Below the pieces are notes generated by a model. That model was not told the DNA's origin. It saw nothing but the letters and a program-made list of their open reading frames with translations, and did not search any database. Both the position numbers and the translations under genes were made by a program. 16,340 nt of DNA, taken from contig JAOULY010000014.1 in the NCBI GenBank assembly GCA_029881775.1, positions 1 to 16,340 of the forward strand. The letters are read 5' to 3'. The stretch comes from Gammaproteobacteria bacterium. GTDB taxonomy: Bacteria; Pseudomonadota; Gammaproteobacteria; UBA9214. Each line of letters starts with the position of its first letter. The first letter of the stretch is position 1. This document shows positions 1-9,433 of the stretch, piece by piece.

Positions 1-404
1 ACTTGCGTTCTTACAAACTGAAGTCACTGGTGCAGTCTCCTCGCATTGCGCCCGGATAGCAAATCAACCAGGCTAATGAGGCAGCTTATCCGCGGCGCCG
101 GGGCGTCAAATGCGGGCCGCCTGGTAATGCCAGCCCAATCCCTGTATCGGCGAGTGCATATTCGTGAGTGCTTGATATCAGAATATGATGATTCCAGCAC
201 ATTACCCAAGGAACCCTGATGTGTCGTCATTGCAACGACTACATGGAGGTAAGAGGTAAAGTAACGCATGGAGCAGCTACCGAGAAATCAGGTGACGCGG
301 CTATCTTTTTAGCTATTGATTTGAATTGCCAGACTGCCACGCTGACCGCTCGCGGCACTTGTGCTTCCATGTACATCGCGCTCGCAATGACGAAAATTTT
401 TGAA
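1..404. other. Non-coding left flank, no convincing gene
   Basis: I see no gene I can defend between the left edge and the stop codon of the glucan synthase. Short open frames exist on both strands, but none combines a good ribosome binding site with a recognisable protein. Two plus-strand frames are open from the left edge to stops near 59 and 76, so the tail of an upstream gene could be present but cannot be recognised. No GC-rich hairpin followed by a T-run is visible downstream of the synthase gene, so its terminator is not identified. Part of the stretch (225-392) has inverted-repeat ends and is listed separately. Confidence 0.5.
225..392. repeat. Possible small inverted-repeat (MITE- or REP-like) element
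   Basis: The left end (225-233) reads CGTCATTGC and the right end (384-392) is its exact reverse complement. Six bases inside the left copy is TACATGGA (240-247); ten bases inside the right copy is the complement of the same octamer (366-373). The two ends therefore look like imperfect terminal inverted repeats around a 168-bp core without a coding frame. Read on the minus strand, the right end begins CGTCATTGCGAGCG, and a GCGTGGCAGTCTGG stretch follows, which resembles dispersed palindromic repeats seen in many bacterial genomes. No target-site duplication is visible. It could be a decayed element or chance. Confidence 0.35.
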
Positions 405-3400
405 TTAATCAGCAGCTCGCCAGGTCTTCTCAGCGGCCCCCTGGCCCAAACCCACCTCGACGTAGTGCTCCCGGCGGTCGTCCACAAGCGGAATCATGCC
501 TTGCGGTCGCCCCGCCTCATCTACACCGGCACCGTCAACCACGGCGCCGTCCAGGGTTACGCGGATGCGGTGATCCGGCTTTTCGGCGCCGCGTTTGACC
601 ATAATGTGATAGACCGTTTCCCGATAGCGGTAGTGGATTTTGTATATCTCCCACGTGGCCGGGATACAGGGTGTGATGAGCAGATGATCCACTTCCAGCT
701 GCAGACCCAGCAGGGTTTCCACGCTCAGCCGGTACATCCAGCCCGCCGCCCCGGTGTACCAGCTCCACCCGCCCTGCCCCGTATGTGGCGGCGCAGCGTA
801 GATGTCCGCGCACATAACGTACGGCTCGACCTTGTAGCGCTCGATGTCTTTCGGGTTGCTGCCATGATTGACGGGATTGAGCATGGCGAATAATTCCCAC
901 GCCCGCTCCCTGTCACCCAGCATGGCGAACGCTGTCGCGGCCCAGATTGCCGCGTGGGTATACTGGCCACCGTTCTCGCGCACGCCCGGCACATAGCCCT
1001 TGATATAACCGGGTTCAAGGTCTGATTTATCGAAGGGCGGGTCGAGCAACTGGATTAACCGCGCATCGCGTCGCACCAGGCGTTTGTCCACCGCCTCCAG
1101 TGCCTGGCGGGCGCGCACGGGATCGCCACCACCGGAGATGACCGCCCAACTCTGGCTGATCGAATCGATCTGGCATTCCTCATTGTCGGCCGACCCCAGC
1201 GGTGTGCCATTATCGAACCAGGCTCGCCGATACCAGTCGCCATCCCAGGCGTGAGCCTCTATGTTAGTGCGCAGCTGCTCGGCCTGCTTGCTGCAGAGTT
1301 CGGCAAAGTCTGCGTCACCCCGGTCACGCGCCAGACCTGCAAACAGCTGCAGGTTTTCGAACAGGAACCACGCCAGCCAGACGCTCTCGCCCTTGCCGTC
1401 ACGACCGACGAGATTCATGCCATCATTCCAGTCACCGCAGCCCATCAGCGGCAATTGATGGTCGCCAAAACGCAACCCGTGTCTGATTGCACGCACGCAA
1501 TGTTCATACAGGCTCGCCGCTTCAACCGAACGTTGCGGCTGGTCGTAATAAGCCTCCTCTTCCGGATTCAGCTCACGACCCTCCAGAAAGTGGACTGTCT
1601 CGTCGAGTACGCCCGTGTCACCGGTCGCAAGCACATAATGACAGGCTGCATACGGTAGCCACAGATAGTCATCGGAAAAATGGGTGCGCACACCCTGACC
1701 ATTGGGCGGATGCCACCAGTGCTGCACGTCACCCTGGAGAAACTGGCGCCCGGCGCAACGGACCAGCTGCTCGCGTGCAAGCCATGGTGTTGCATGAGTC
1801 AGCGCCATGCTGTCCTGTAACTGATCCCGGAAACCATAGGCGCCACCGGATTGATAATAGCCACTGCGGCCCCACAACCTGCACGACAGTGTCTGGTAGA
1901 GCAGCCAGCCGTTAGTCAATACATCCAGCGCAGCATCCGGTGTTTCCACCTGCACCGCACCCAGCGTATGGTTCCAGTACTCCCACACCGCTTCCAGCGC
2001 CAGTCGTGCACCGGCCGGGCCGCCAAATTGCCGAATGAAATGCTGCGCTTCGTCACTGCTGCGGGCCGCGCCAAATACAAACACGATTTCCCGTTCCTGC
2101 CCGACGCCCAGTTCGACCAGTGTCTGTATTGCAGCGCACGGATCAAGGCCCGCACCGGACTTGCCCGACAAACGCTCACGGCGCATGGCCGCCGGGTTGG
2201 CCAGCGATCCGTTACGGCCAATAAACTCGGTACGGTTACCGGTCAGCGTTTGCTCGGGTTCGCCAACGCCATCAATGCCAACATGGGCGAAGACAACCCG
2301 ATTGGCACATTCGCGACCGTAGGCATTGTGCGCGAACAGCGCCCCGCTGTGCGGGTCCTTCTCGGTAACGATGTGCATAAGATTGGCGTGCCGCCATTCA
2401 CCCAGCACCAGTTCCCAATAACCGGTCAGCGACAATCGACGTGGGTGGCCCGAATGGTTGCGCAGCTTGACCACCGCGAACTTAACCGGCGCGTCCATGG
2501 CGACGTAGGTAAACAGTTCCGAGGAAATACCGGCCTCGAAATGCTCGAACACGCTGTACCCGAACCCGTGCCGGCACACATAGCCGGACTCACCGCGTGC
2601 CGGCAACGGCGTCGGCGACCAGAACGCGCCCGTTTCCTCGTCGCGGATGTACAGCGCCTCGCCGCTGCTGTCGCCAAGCGGGTCATCGTGCCAGGGGGTC
2701 AGCCGGAACTCGTGCGCATTTTCCACCCAGGTATAGGCGCTGCCGCTCTCGCTGACGACCGTACCGATGTGCGGACTGGCGATGACATTGACCCATGGCG
2801 CCGGCGTACTTTGACCCGGCTCGAGGGTAACAACGTACTCGTGTCCATCGGGTGTAAAGCCTCCCGGGCCATTGCAGAAGATGCGCTCCCGCACCGCCAG
2901 CGGCCTGGTCGGTTCAGCCACCCGTTGTAACATCGGCTGCAGGCGCGCCGGTAGCCGCTCTGCCGGTACGCGGCGCTCCACCTGCTCGACCAGCGTCTCT
3001 GCGCTATCGGTGAGTACGACACGTGCGACAGACTGGAACAAAACCCGGTCTTCCTCGGAAAGTTCCTCGGCACGCCGCACGAATACACCGCCCGGCTTGT
3101 CGAGAACCTGTGCTTCGGGACCCGCGTTGATCAGCCCGATGATGAGGTCATGCAGCACTGCACGGTAGCCCGAAAAATCCTCGTTCACGATTACCAGGTC
3201 CACCACCAGGCCTTTCTCGCGCCAGTAGGCATGGGCTTGCAGAACCTGTTTTACCAGGTCGATGCACTGCAGGTCACCGATGCGCATCAGCACGATCGGC
3301 AGGTCGCCAGAGACGGCAAAGCGCCACAGCCCGGGCTGTCCAAGCTGGTTGCGGCTTATGACGCTGGGTGCGACGCGCCGCAGGGCGTTGGCGTAAATAA

Positions 3401-6400
3401 CGGAACTGGCCAGGCGACTGTAGACCAGTGCATCGGCTTCGGTTGCGTTGAGATGGTGCAGCACCTCCTGACTCTGGAACCATGCCATTTCAAAGGCACG
3501 CTCGACGAAGTGCCGGTCACAATATTTCTCAAGCACAGCCAATGCCGCCTCGCGCGTGTCCGCGAGTCCGGAAATAATCTGCACCGTCGCCGATTCATCG
3601 GCTGACAAACTGATGGTGCAGCGGATTGCCACGACGGGGTCAAGCACCGGACCCTGCGTGTTGGACAGGGATACTGCGCCGTCATCCAGCACCAGCGGAT
3701 TGGCCGCCGTTCGGCCCCGACCGATGAATCTGGCGCGGTCGGTCTCGTAAGATGTCTCGGTGGCAACCGCGTCGGGCGCGGCCAGCAGGTGAAACATCCA
3801 TGGCACCTGCTCTCCCGGTGTGCGCGGACGCCGCGTGCACAGGATCGCCTGCCGGTCGGGCAGGATTTCGGTTTGCACGAACAGGTTGCTGAAACTGCGA
3901 TGGGCCAGGTCGGCATTCAACGGCGCCAGCACCACCTCCGCATAACTCGTCACTTCGATATGACGGGTACGCGCTGACAGGTTGGTAAGCGTGACACGGC
4001 GGATCTCGACATCGTCTTCGGGTGAAACACTGATCTCGGTGTGCGCCTCGATCGCGTGATCGCGCCGCCGGTATTCAGCACGCGCCTGCACGAAGATCGC
4101 CTCGTAGTGATCGGCCTTGCACAGTGTCGGTTGATACGCACTTGACCAGTAAACTCCCGTGTCGCGGTCGCGCAAATAAATAAATGTACCCCAGCAATCG
4201 GTAGTGGCATCCTCGCGCCAGCGGGTGACGGCCAGCTCGCGCCAGCTGCTGTAACCGCCACCGGCATGGGTCGCCATGACGTGATAACTGCCGTTGGACA
4301 ACAGGTGTACCTCGGGCATCGGCGTATCCGGATCGGTAAATACGCGCATGATCGCACCTGCTTCCACTCCGGGTTGCGCGGCGGCACTTACCTCGGCCGC
4401 ATGCGGATGCAAGGTGGCGCCCTGCTTCGGCACACGCTCATGCAACAACAGTTCCGTCGCCCGTACCAGGGGGTCTGACATGAAGCGGCGCTGCATCGGG
4501 CGGTTCAGCAATACATGCGCAAAGGACAGCAGGCTCATGCCCTGATGATGCGCCATGAAGGTACGCACGATGGCATGGCTATTTTCCCGCGGCACGCGTG
4601 CAGGCGTGTAATCAACCGCCTCGTAGAAACCGTAATCACCGAGCAAGCCCTCGTCCGCAAGCCGCTGCAAATTGCGACACGCCGGCTGCGGCATCACCGT
4701 CAGCGCCAGCGCGCTGGCGTAAGGCGCAATGACCAGGTCTTCTCCCAGCCCGCGCTTGAGACCCAGGCCGGGCACGCCGAAGGCCCGATATTGATAAACC
4801 TGGTTCATATCAGTGGCGTTATAACAGGACTCGGAAATACCCCAGGGCACAGCGCGTTGCCGGCCGTATTCGATCTGGCGCGAGACCGCGGCCTTGCACG
4901 TCTGTCCCAGCAAGGTGTTCTCGTAACCCGGCATGATCAGTTGCGGCATCAGGTACTCGAACATCGAGCCACTCCATGATATCAGGCTCACGTCGCCGCC
5001 ATGGCTTGTCAGCAGACGGCCAAGCGCGAACCAGTGCTTCTGTGGCACCTGTCCCTGTGTAATGAGCAGGAAACTGGCCAGGCGTGCTTCGGATGCAAGC
5101 AGGTCATAACATGACGGATCACGGCGCCGTTCGCCCACGTCGTAACCGATGCTCAGCAAATCGCTTGCTGTATCGTAGAGGAATTCAAAATCCATTACCG
5201 CCAGTTCGCGGCAACGATTCTCCAGATCATCGATAACCCGAAGCCGCTCCCGCGCCGCCTTGTAATCCGGCGCTACAGTACCCCCGGCGTGCGCGCTGGC
5301 CAGTTCCGCCAGTGTCAAAACGTTGCTGAAGTGCCCCGGATCAGGCAGCAGGAGTGCAAGATCATCCCGAATTGCGCCGGCTTGCCGGTCAAATTCCTGT
5401 GCCCAGTAATACAGTTCGCCATCGATATCGATATTCGCCGGCAGACACGCAACCAGCGCCCCGTCAATGCGATGAATCTCGTCCAGCAAATTTTCCGTGA
5501 CAGCCGGGGCCTGTTGCCTTGCTGTTACCGTGAGTTCCGGCGCTGTGAGTGGGCGCAGTACGTCCTGCAGAAACCCGACCTGCTTCGCAAGCTCCGGGGA
5601 TAAAGACTCAGGCAGGTGCTCGACCAGCACCTGCAAGGTATCCTGCAATCCCTGAAACGCATTTACTGACAGCACCGGCTGATCTTTCAACTCAGCCAGT
5701 CCCGCTTGCAGGGTCAGCAGGCTGCCAGCCAGGTTGCCACTGTCCACCGAGGATACATATTGCGGGCGCAGCGGCTGCAGCGTGCGGGTGTCGTACCAGT
5801 TGTAGAAATGGCCGCGATAGCGTTCCAGCTTTTCCATCGTGGCCAGCGTGTTCCCGGTAAGGGACAGGAATTCACCGGCACATATGTAGCCGAAATCATA
5901 TGCCGCCAGGTTTGCAAGCAATGACATCCCGATGTTGGTGGGCGAGGTACGCGTGGCGATGGCCGGCGCTGGATATTCCTGGTAGTTATCGGGTGCCAAC
6001 CAGTTATCATCTGGACCAACGAAGTCTGCAAAGAAACGCCACGTTCGCCGGGCCGATGCCCGCAGGAACGCCCGTTGATCAAAGGTCAGGTCCGGTGCCG
6101 GGAACACAAGCGGTATGCTGATCCACCAGCCGACGACAGGTGACACCAGCCAGAGCAACAAGACAGGTGCCCAGAAGAACCACTCCGCCGAGCGCGTTTG
6201 CCACAATACAAAGGCCAGCGCCAGCGCCACAACAGGCGCAATCCACATCTCCGTAAAATAATCGGCCAGCGTACGACGCGCATTGCGGCTTGCGTAGGAT
6301 GGTAGTTGCCAGATTAACAATCCACATCGAGTGAATAACATTCGCACACCCGAGCGCAGGATCGCATCCAGGCAAATCAGCGTATCGTAGGGCAAAAAGA

Positions 6401-9098
6401 CCAACGTCAACGAAGCAAGTGCCAGCGTGTGACTCGCTGATTTTCCGGTCAGGAACAGATGCGCCAGCCAGTCACGTTCTTCAGGCTTGCGGATAAGTTC
6501 AATCGCGGTTGTCAGCAAGGCAGGCAGGAACACCACGGTCGCGACCAGCAAGGTCCAGAACCACGCCGACCCCGAACCCAACAGCCAACCCCCTGCCAGC
6601 AAGGCAAGCAACGCAGGCGGTACGAGACTGCGACGAAGGTTGTCGAAAATTTTCCACATCGACAGAAGACTGAGAGGGTTCAGTTGCCGCTTTGCCTTCG
6701 ATCCATCTGATCCGGGCGGTCCAGGCACGCGCGGTAACAGCCAGCCGGAAATCTGCCAGTCGCCACGTATCCAGCGGTGCCGCCGGCTGGCCTCGATGGT
6801 GTAGCTGGACGGGTGCTCTTCAATGAGGTCAACATCGGTTACCAGTGCCGAACGTGCATAACCGCTTTCCAGCAAGTCGTGACTGAGAATGAGGTTCTCC
6901 GGAAAGCGTCCATCGACGGCCTGACGAAAAGCGTCTACATCGTAGATGCCTTTACCGATGAACGACCCCTCCGCGAAAAGATCCTGGTAGACATCCGATA
7001 CCTCGCGCGTGTAGGGATCGATGCCTGACTCGCCCGCGAATAGTTTGGTAAAGCGTGACTGACCAGCACTGGTCAGACTGATAGACGCGCGTGGTTGCAG
7101 GATCGCATAGCCTTCAACGATGCGCCCCTTGCTGGCATCGTACACCGGCCGATTGAGCGGGTGAGCGATGTTGCCTATCAGTGTACGTGCCGCATCACGG
7201 GGCAGTTGCGTGTCGGTATCCAGGGTGATGACGTACTTGATCGAAGCGAGAATAGCTACATCACCGACAATCTTCGAGAATGCCGTTTGCTCCTCGCCCC
7301 GCAGCACGGCATTGAATTGCTCAAGTTTGCCGCGCTTGCGTTCATACCCCATCCACACCTGCTCGACCGGATTCCACACCCGCGGTCGGTGAAACAAATA
7401 AAAGATGTCCGGGCGGTCATCGCGATAAGTCTCGTTTAGTGCCTCGATAGCGGCTTGCGCGTGTGCGAGCAATGCGTCATCGCCTGGCAGCATGCACTCA
7501 GGCGCGTCACGGAAATCCGTCAGTAAGGCAAAAAACAGATTAGGGTCACGATTACCGAGATAGCGGATCTCCATGGCTTCGATAAGAGCATCAATTTCTT
7601 GCGGCTTGCCCAGCAAGGTGGGGACAATCACCATCGTGCGATGAGCGACAGGTATACCTTCCGAAAAATCAATTCGGGGTAAGGCCCGAGGCGGCAAGAC
7701 GAGCGTGACCAACAGGTTCACCAGCGGAACGAACAGTGCCGAGATGCCGGTTGCGCCGGTGACCGCCAGGAACCAGTACCGCCAGTCCCCCGGCTCGAAC
7801 CCGCCGAAAGAGTCGAGCACGACCGCTGTCGAAAGCAGCGTGAGCAACACCACGGGACCGAGATAAAAGAACAGGCGGAATTGCCGGCTCACCCGGCTGG
7901 CTCGCCTGGCCCACGACAAACGACAGCCGACCGCACGTTCCAGACTCTGTCGACCGCGATCAATCAGGTAATAGCCGACATGCGCGCTGCGGTCCTTGCT
8001 GCCCAATTGCTCTGCAGCCGTCTGCGCGAGAATAATCGCTTCATGCGCCACCGCTGACTCACTACATGAACTGTGCGCACAACCCCGTGCCACGTCCTCG
8101 ATGACATGCCGGTAGCGGTCGCGGGTGGCGAAATCCTGGCTGACGTACATCCCTGCAGGGTCTTTGCGCAGCGTCTGTTCGACAACGCTGAGCGACTCGA
8201 CGTAATCTCTCCAGTCCATTGCGCCGATGAAGCGCAGACTGCCGATACTGTTGGCGATGGAAATCTGGTTGGTCGCGGCTGTGCGGGCGGCGGCCGCCGA
8301 TAACTGCGTTGCGGTCACACCCTGTTCGAACAGTTTATGTTCGACCCAGGTTTGAACGAACGCCATTGCGGGCCCCTGGGTCTGGAGCCGCGCGTAAAAT
8401 TCCTCCACAAACGGCGCGGTCAGCGGCACATCGGCATTGGCAAACTCGGCCAGCAACTGGATAAGCTGCCGCGGCTCGCTTTCGGCCGTCACGAGCATGC
8501 GGTCCGCCCAGGTGATAGCCGCATCGCGCTCCTCGCGCCGACGGGCGATACGCACCCCGACACGGCGGAGGTTTTCCAGCAGCGCCAACTGCAGCATGAT
8601 CGGGAATGCCCACAATTCGCCCAGTTTTAATGGTTCAACGCTCTGATAGGCGGCTATGAACCGGGTGGCATTATCATTGTCGACACGGCCATCCATGTGG
8701 GAGATCAATTCCAGTGCCAGATCATAGATGCGGGGGAAACCGGCTGACGGACCGTTAGCCAGTCGCGGCAACTGCCGGCTGTAGCCGCGCGGCAGATGCC
8801 GGCGTGCCAAACTGATTTGTTGCTCGATGAGATAAAAATTGTCGAGCAGCCAGGCTTCCGCCGGAACGATCCGTTGCCCCGGCGTGTCTGCAGCGGTTAC
8901 GACGTCATACGCCGCCAGAAGAACGCGCTCATTATCGGCCAGCCGTGGCAGCAACCGGTCCGGCCCTGAATGCGGATCGATGCTATGCAGATCAGCCAGC
9001 GTTAGCGCATGACGTGTGAGTTGCTCAATGCTGAATAGCTCCGAGCGCAGCAACTCGGTATCCTGGTCGTTACGCAACGCGTTGTGTGTGCGTGACAC
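405..9098 (-). CDS. ndvB: Cyclic beta-1,2-glucan synthase (NdvB/ChvB family)
   Basis: This inner-membrane enzyme starts, elongates, cyclizes and trims beta-1,2-glucan from UDP-glucose; the product goes to the periplasm (osmoadaptation, envelope and host interaction). At 2897 residues it is about the length of the Brucella and Agrobacterium enzymes (about 2830-2870). Order: soluble N-terminal region (1-400); two membrane segments (about 409-430, 442-468); GT84 domain with LDTDTQLP (DxD at 627-629) and RHRWIRGDWQ (R775-W776); further membrane segments (about 825-1000); glycoamylase-like domain (about 1006-1110 and 1319-1555), which in this family performs cyclization (GH189); two beta-sandwich Glyco_transf_36 regions (about 1590-1850, 2070-2360); and the C-terminal GH94 phosphorylase domain with GDWNDGMN (D2556, D2559), which controls chain length. 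All key motifs are intact and no frameshift is seen. The start is GTG without a good Shine-Dalgarno, so the exact N-terminus is uncertain. It appears monocistronic, with no glucan exporter or modification gene in view. Confidence 0.96.
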   Translation of the reverse strand: MSRTHNALRNDQDTELLRSELFSIEQLTRHALTLADLHSIDPHSGPDRLLPRLADNERVLLAAYDVVTAADTPGQRIVPAEAWLLDNFYLIEQQISLARRHLPRGYSRQLPRLANGPSAGFPRIYDLALELISHMDGRVDNDNATRFIAAYQSVEPLKLGELWAFPIMLQLALLENLRRVGVRIARRREERDAAITWADRMLVTAESEPRQLIQLLAEFANADVPLTAPFVEEFYARLQTQGPAMAFVQTWVEHKLFEQGVTATQLSAAAARTAATNQISIANSIGSLRFIGAMDWRDYVESLSVVEQTLRKDPAGMYVSQDFATRDRYRHVIEDVARGCAHSSCSESAVAHEAIILAQTAAEQLGSKDRSAHVGYYLIDRGRQSLERAVGCRLSWARRASRVSRQFRLFFYLGPVVLLTLLSTAVVLDSFGGFEPGDWRYWFLAVTGATGISALFVPLVNLLVTLVLPPRALPRIDFSEGIPVAHRTMVIVPTLLGKPQEIDALIEAMEIRYLGNRDPNLFFALLTDFRDAPECMLPGDDALLAHAQAAIEALNETYRDDRPDIFYLFHRPRVWNPVEQVWMGYERKRGKLEQFNAVLRGEEQTAFSKIVGDVAILASIKYVITLDTDTQLPRDAARTLIGNIAHPLNRPVYDASKGRIVEGYAILQPRASISLTSAGQSRFTKLFAGESGIDPYTREVSDVYQDLFAEGSFIGKGIYDVDAFRQAVDGRFPENLILSHDLLESGYARSALVTDVDLIEEHPSSYTIEASRRHRWIRGDWQISGWLLPRVPGPPGSDGSKAKRQLNPLSLLSMWKIFDNLRRSLVPPALLALLAGGWLLGSGSAWFWTLLVATVVFLPALLTTAIELIRKPEERDWLAHLFLTGKSASHTLALASLTLVFLPYDTLICLDAILRSGVRMLFTRCGLLIWQLPSYASRNARRTLADYFTEMWIAPVVALALAFVLWQTRSAEWFFWAPVLLLWLVSPVVGWWISIPLVFPAPDLTFDQRAFLRASARRTWRFFADFVGPDDNWLAPDNYQEYPAPAIATRTSPTNIGMSLLANLAAYDFGYICAGEFLSLTGNTLATMEKLERYRGHFYNWYDTRTLQPLRPQYVSSVDSGNLAGSLLTLQAGLAELKDQPVLSVNAFQGLQDTLQVLVEHLPESLSPELAKQVGFLQDVLRPLTAPELTVTARQQAPAVTENLLDEIHRIDGALVACLPANIDIDGELYYWAQEFDRQAGAIRDDLALLLPDPGHFSNVLTLAELASAHAGGTVAPDYKAARERLRVIDDLENRCRELAVMDFEFLYDTASDLLSIGYDVGERRRDPSCYDLLASEARLASFLLITQGQVPQKHWFALGRLLTSHGGDVSLISWSGSMFEYLMPQLIMPGYENTLLGQTCKAAVSRQIEYGRQRAVPWGISESCYNATDMNQVYQYRAFGVPGLGLKRGLGEDLVIAPYASALALTVMPQPACRNLQRLADEGLLGDYGFYEAVDYTPARVPRENSHAIVRTFMAHHQGMSLLSFAHVLLNRPMQRRFMSDPLVRATELLLHERVPKQGATLHPHAAEVSAAAQPGVEAGAIMRVFTDPDTPMPEVHLLSNGSYHVMATHAGGGYSSWRELAVTRWREDATTDCWGTFIYLRDRDTGVYWSSAYQPTLCKADHYEAIFVQARAEYRRRDHAIEAHTEISVSPEDDVEIRRVTLTNLSARTRHIEVTSYAEVVLAPLNADLAHRSFSNLFVQTEILPDRQAILCTRRPRTPGEQVPWMFHLLAAPDAVATETSYETDRARFIGRGRTAANPLVLDDGAVSLSNTQGPVLDPVVAIRCTISLSADESATVQIISGLADTREAALAVLEKYCDRHFVERAFEMAWFQSQEVLHHLNATEADALVYSRLASSVIYANALRRVAPSVISRNQLGQPGLWRFAVSGDLPIVLMRIGDLQCIDLVKQVLQAHAYWREKGLVVDLVIVNEDFSGYRAVLHDLIIGLINAGPEAQVLDKPGGVFVRRAEELSEEDRVLFQSVARVVLTDSAETLVEQVERRVPAERLPARLQPMLQRVAEPTRPLAVRERIFCNGPGGFTPDGHEYVVTLEPGQSTPAPWVNVIASPHIGTVVSESGSAYTWVENAHEFRLTPWHDDPLGDSSGEALYIRDEETGAFWSPTPLPARGESGYVCRHGFGYSVFEHFEAGISSELFTYVAMDAPVKFAVVKLRNHSGHPRRLSLTGYWELVLGEWRHANLMHIVTEKDPHSGALFAHNAYGRECANRVVFAHVGIDGVGEPEQTLTGNRTEFIGRNGSLANPAAMRRERLSGKSGAGLDPCAAIQTLVELGVGQEREIVFVFGAARSSDEAQHFIRQFGGPAGARLALEAVWEYWNHTLGAVQVETPDAALDVLTNGWLLYQTLSCRLWGRSGYYQSGGAYGFRDQLQDSMALTHATPWLAREQLVRCAGRQFLQGDVQHWWHPPNGQGVRTHFSDDYLWLPYAACHYVLATGDTGVLDETVHFLEGRELNPEEEAYYDQPQRSVEAASLYEHCVRAIRHGLRFGDHQLPLMGCGDWNDGMNLVGRDGKGESVWLAWFLFENLQLFAGLARDRGDADFAELCSKQAEQLRTNIEAHAWDGDWYRRAWFDNGTPLGSADNEECQIDSISQSWAVISGGGDPVRARQALEAVDKRLVRRDARLIQLLDPPFDKSDLEPGYIKGYVPGVRENGGQYTHAAIWAATAFAMLGDRERAWELFAMLNPVNHGSNPKDIERYKVEPYVMCADIYAAPPHTGQGGWSWYTGAAGWMYRLSVETLLGLQLEVDHLLITPCIPATWEIYKIHYRYRETVYHIMVKRGAEKPDHRIRVTLDGAVVDGAGVDEAGRPQGMIPLVDDRREHYVEVGLGQGAAEKTWRAAD

Positions 9099-9433
9099 AA
9101 GTCCAAATGCTTTGGTGATTATGCCATTCTCCTCACCCGAACCCAGGGTGACCGGTGCGGTACCGGTTTAAAGATACAACTGCGGGTGATTGAACAGAAC
9201 GAGGTCGGCGAGTTCAATGCTGAGTGTTCCTGAACTTACATGCATTTTTTCGGCAACCTCCAGCCGCTGTCATGACTGCGCGTTGCTGTGTAACGCAGGG
9301 TGCAGCGAGCAGCCCCGGACCACTGGACACCGCTACTGCAGCGATCAGCTCTGAAAATGCAGGAATACCGCCGGTTCCCGACAGCCCGCGCGGCATCCTT
9401 TATCAGGTTGGCATGCTGCCTGCCTGATGGAAT
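9099..9433. other. Intergenic region upstream of ndvB
   Basis: This 335-bp stretch has no supported gene; the open frames across 9214-9427 on both strands lack ribosome binding sites and family features. It holds a purine-rich GAGGAG (9129-9134, minus), two copies of the palindrome ACCGGT 11 bp apart (9151-9156, 9162-9167), a seven-base inverted repeat (9189-9195 / 9212-9218), and a dyad just downstream of the micro-protein gene (ATCAGG at 9402-9407 with CCTGAT at 9423-9428). The last could end the micro-protein transcript but has no T-run. Confidence 0.6.
9189..9218 (-). promoter_or_regulatory. Candidate ndvB promoter and inverted repeat
   Basis: On the minus strand TTGAAC (9217-9212) and TTCAAT (9194-9189) are separated by 17 bases. 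Each matches four of six sigma-70 consensus positions, so this is a plausible -35/-10 pair about 90 bases before the ndvB start. The same bases form a perfect seven-base inverted repeat, ATTGAAC with GTTCAAT, and further GAAC/GTTC motifs lie at 9197-9200 and 9226-9235. A regulator could bind here; I cannot name one. Confidence 0.3.

Noticed and set aside
219..893. 224-codon plus-strand frame with an AAGGA motif before its ATG
   Set aside because: Most of it is antisense to the conserved GH94 end of ndvB, and its sequence shows no domain. The AAGGA is probably chance.
1851..2930. 359-codon plus-strand frame inside ndvB
   Set aside because: It is antisense to intact conserved synthase sequence in GC-rich DNA, where long shadow frames are common; there is no Shine-Dalgarno or family similarity.
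3356..3916. 186-codon minus-strand frame in a second frame of ndvB
   Set aside because: It is rich in Arg, Pro and Ser, as expected of out-of-frame GC-rich sequence, and overlaps a continuous conserved main frame, so it is not evidence of a frameshift.
9119..9127. Two-codon leader ORF (Met-Ala-stop) before ndvB
   Set aside because: The GAGGAG is only one base from its ATG, too close for efficient initiation; kept only as an option in the ndvB start finding.
9224..9427. 67-codon plus-strand frame with GTG start upstream of ndvB
   Set aside because: No ribosome binding site, no domain, and the region carries regulatory-looking dyads instead.
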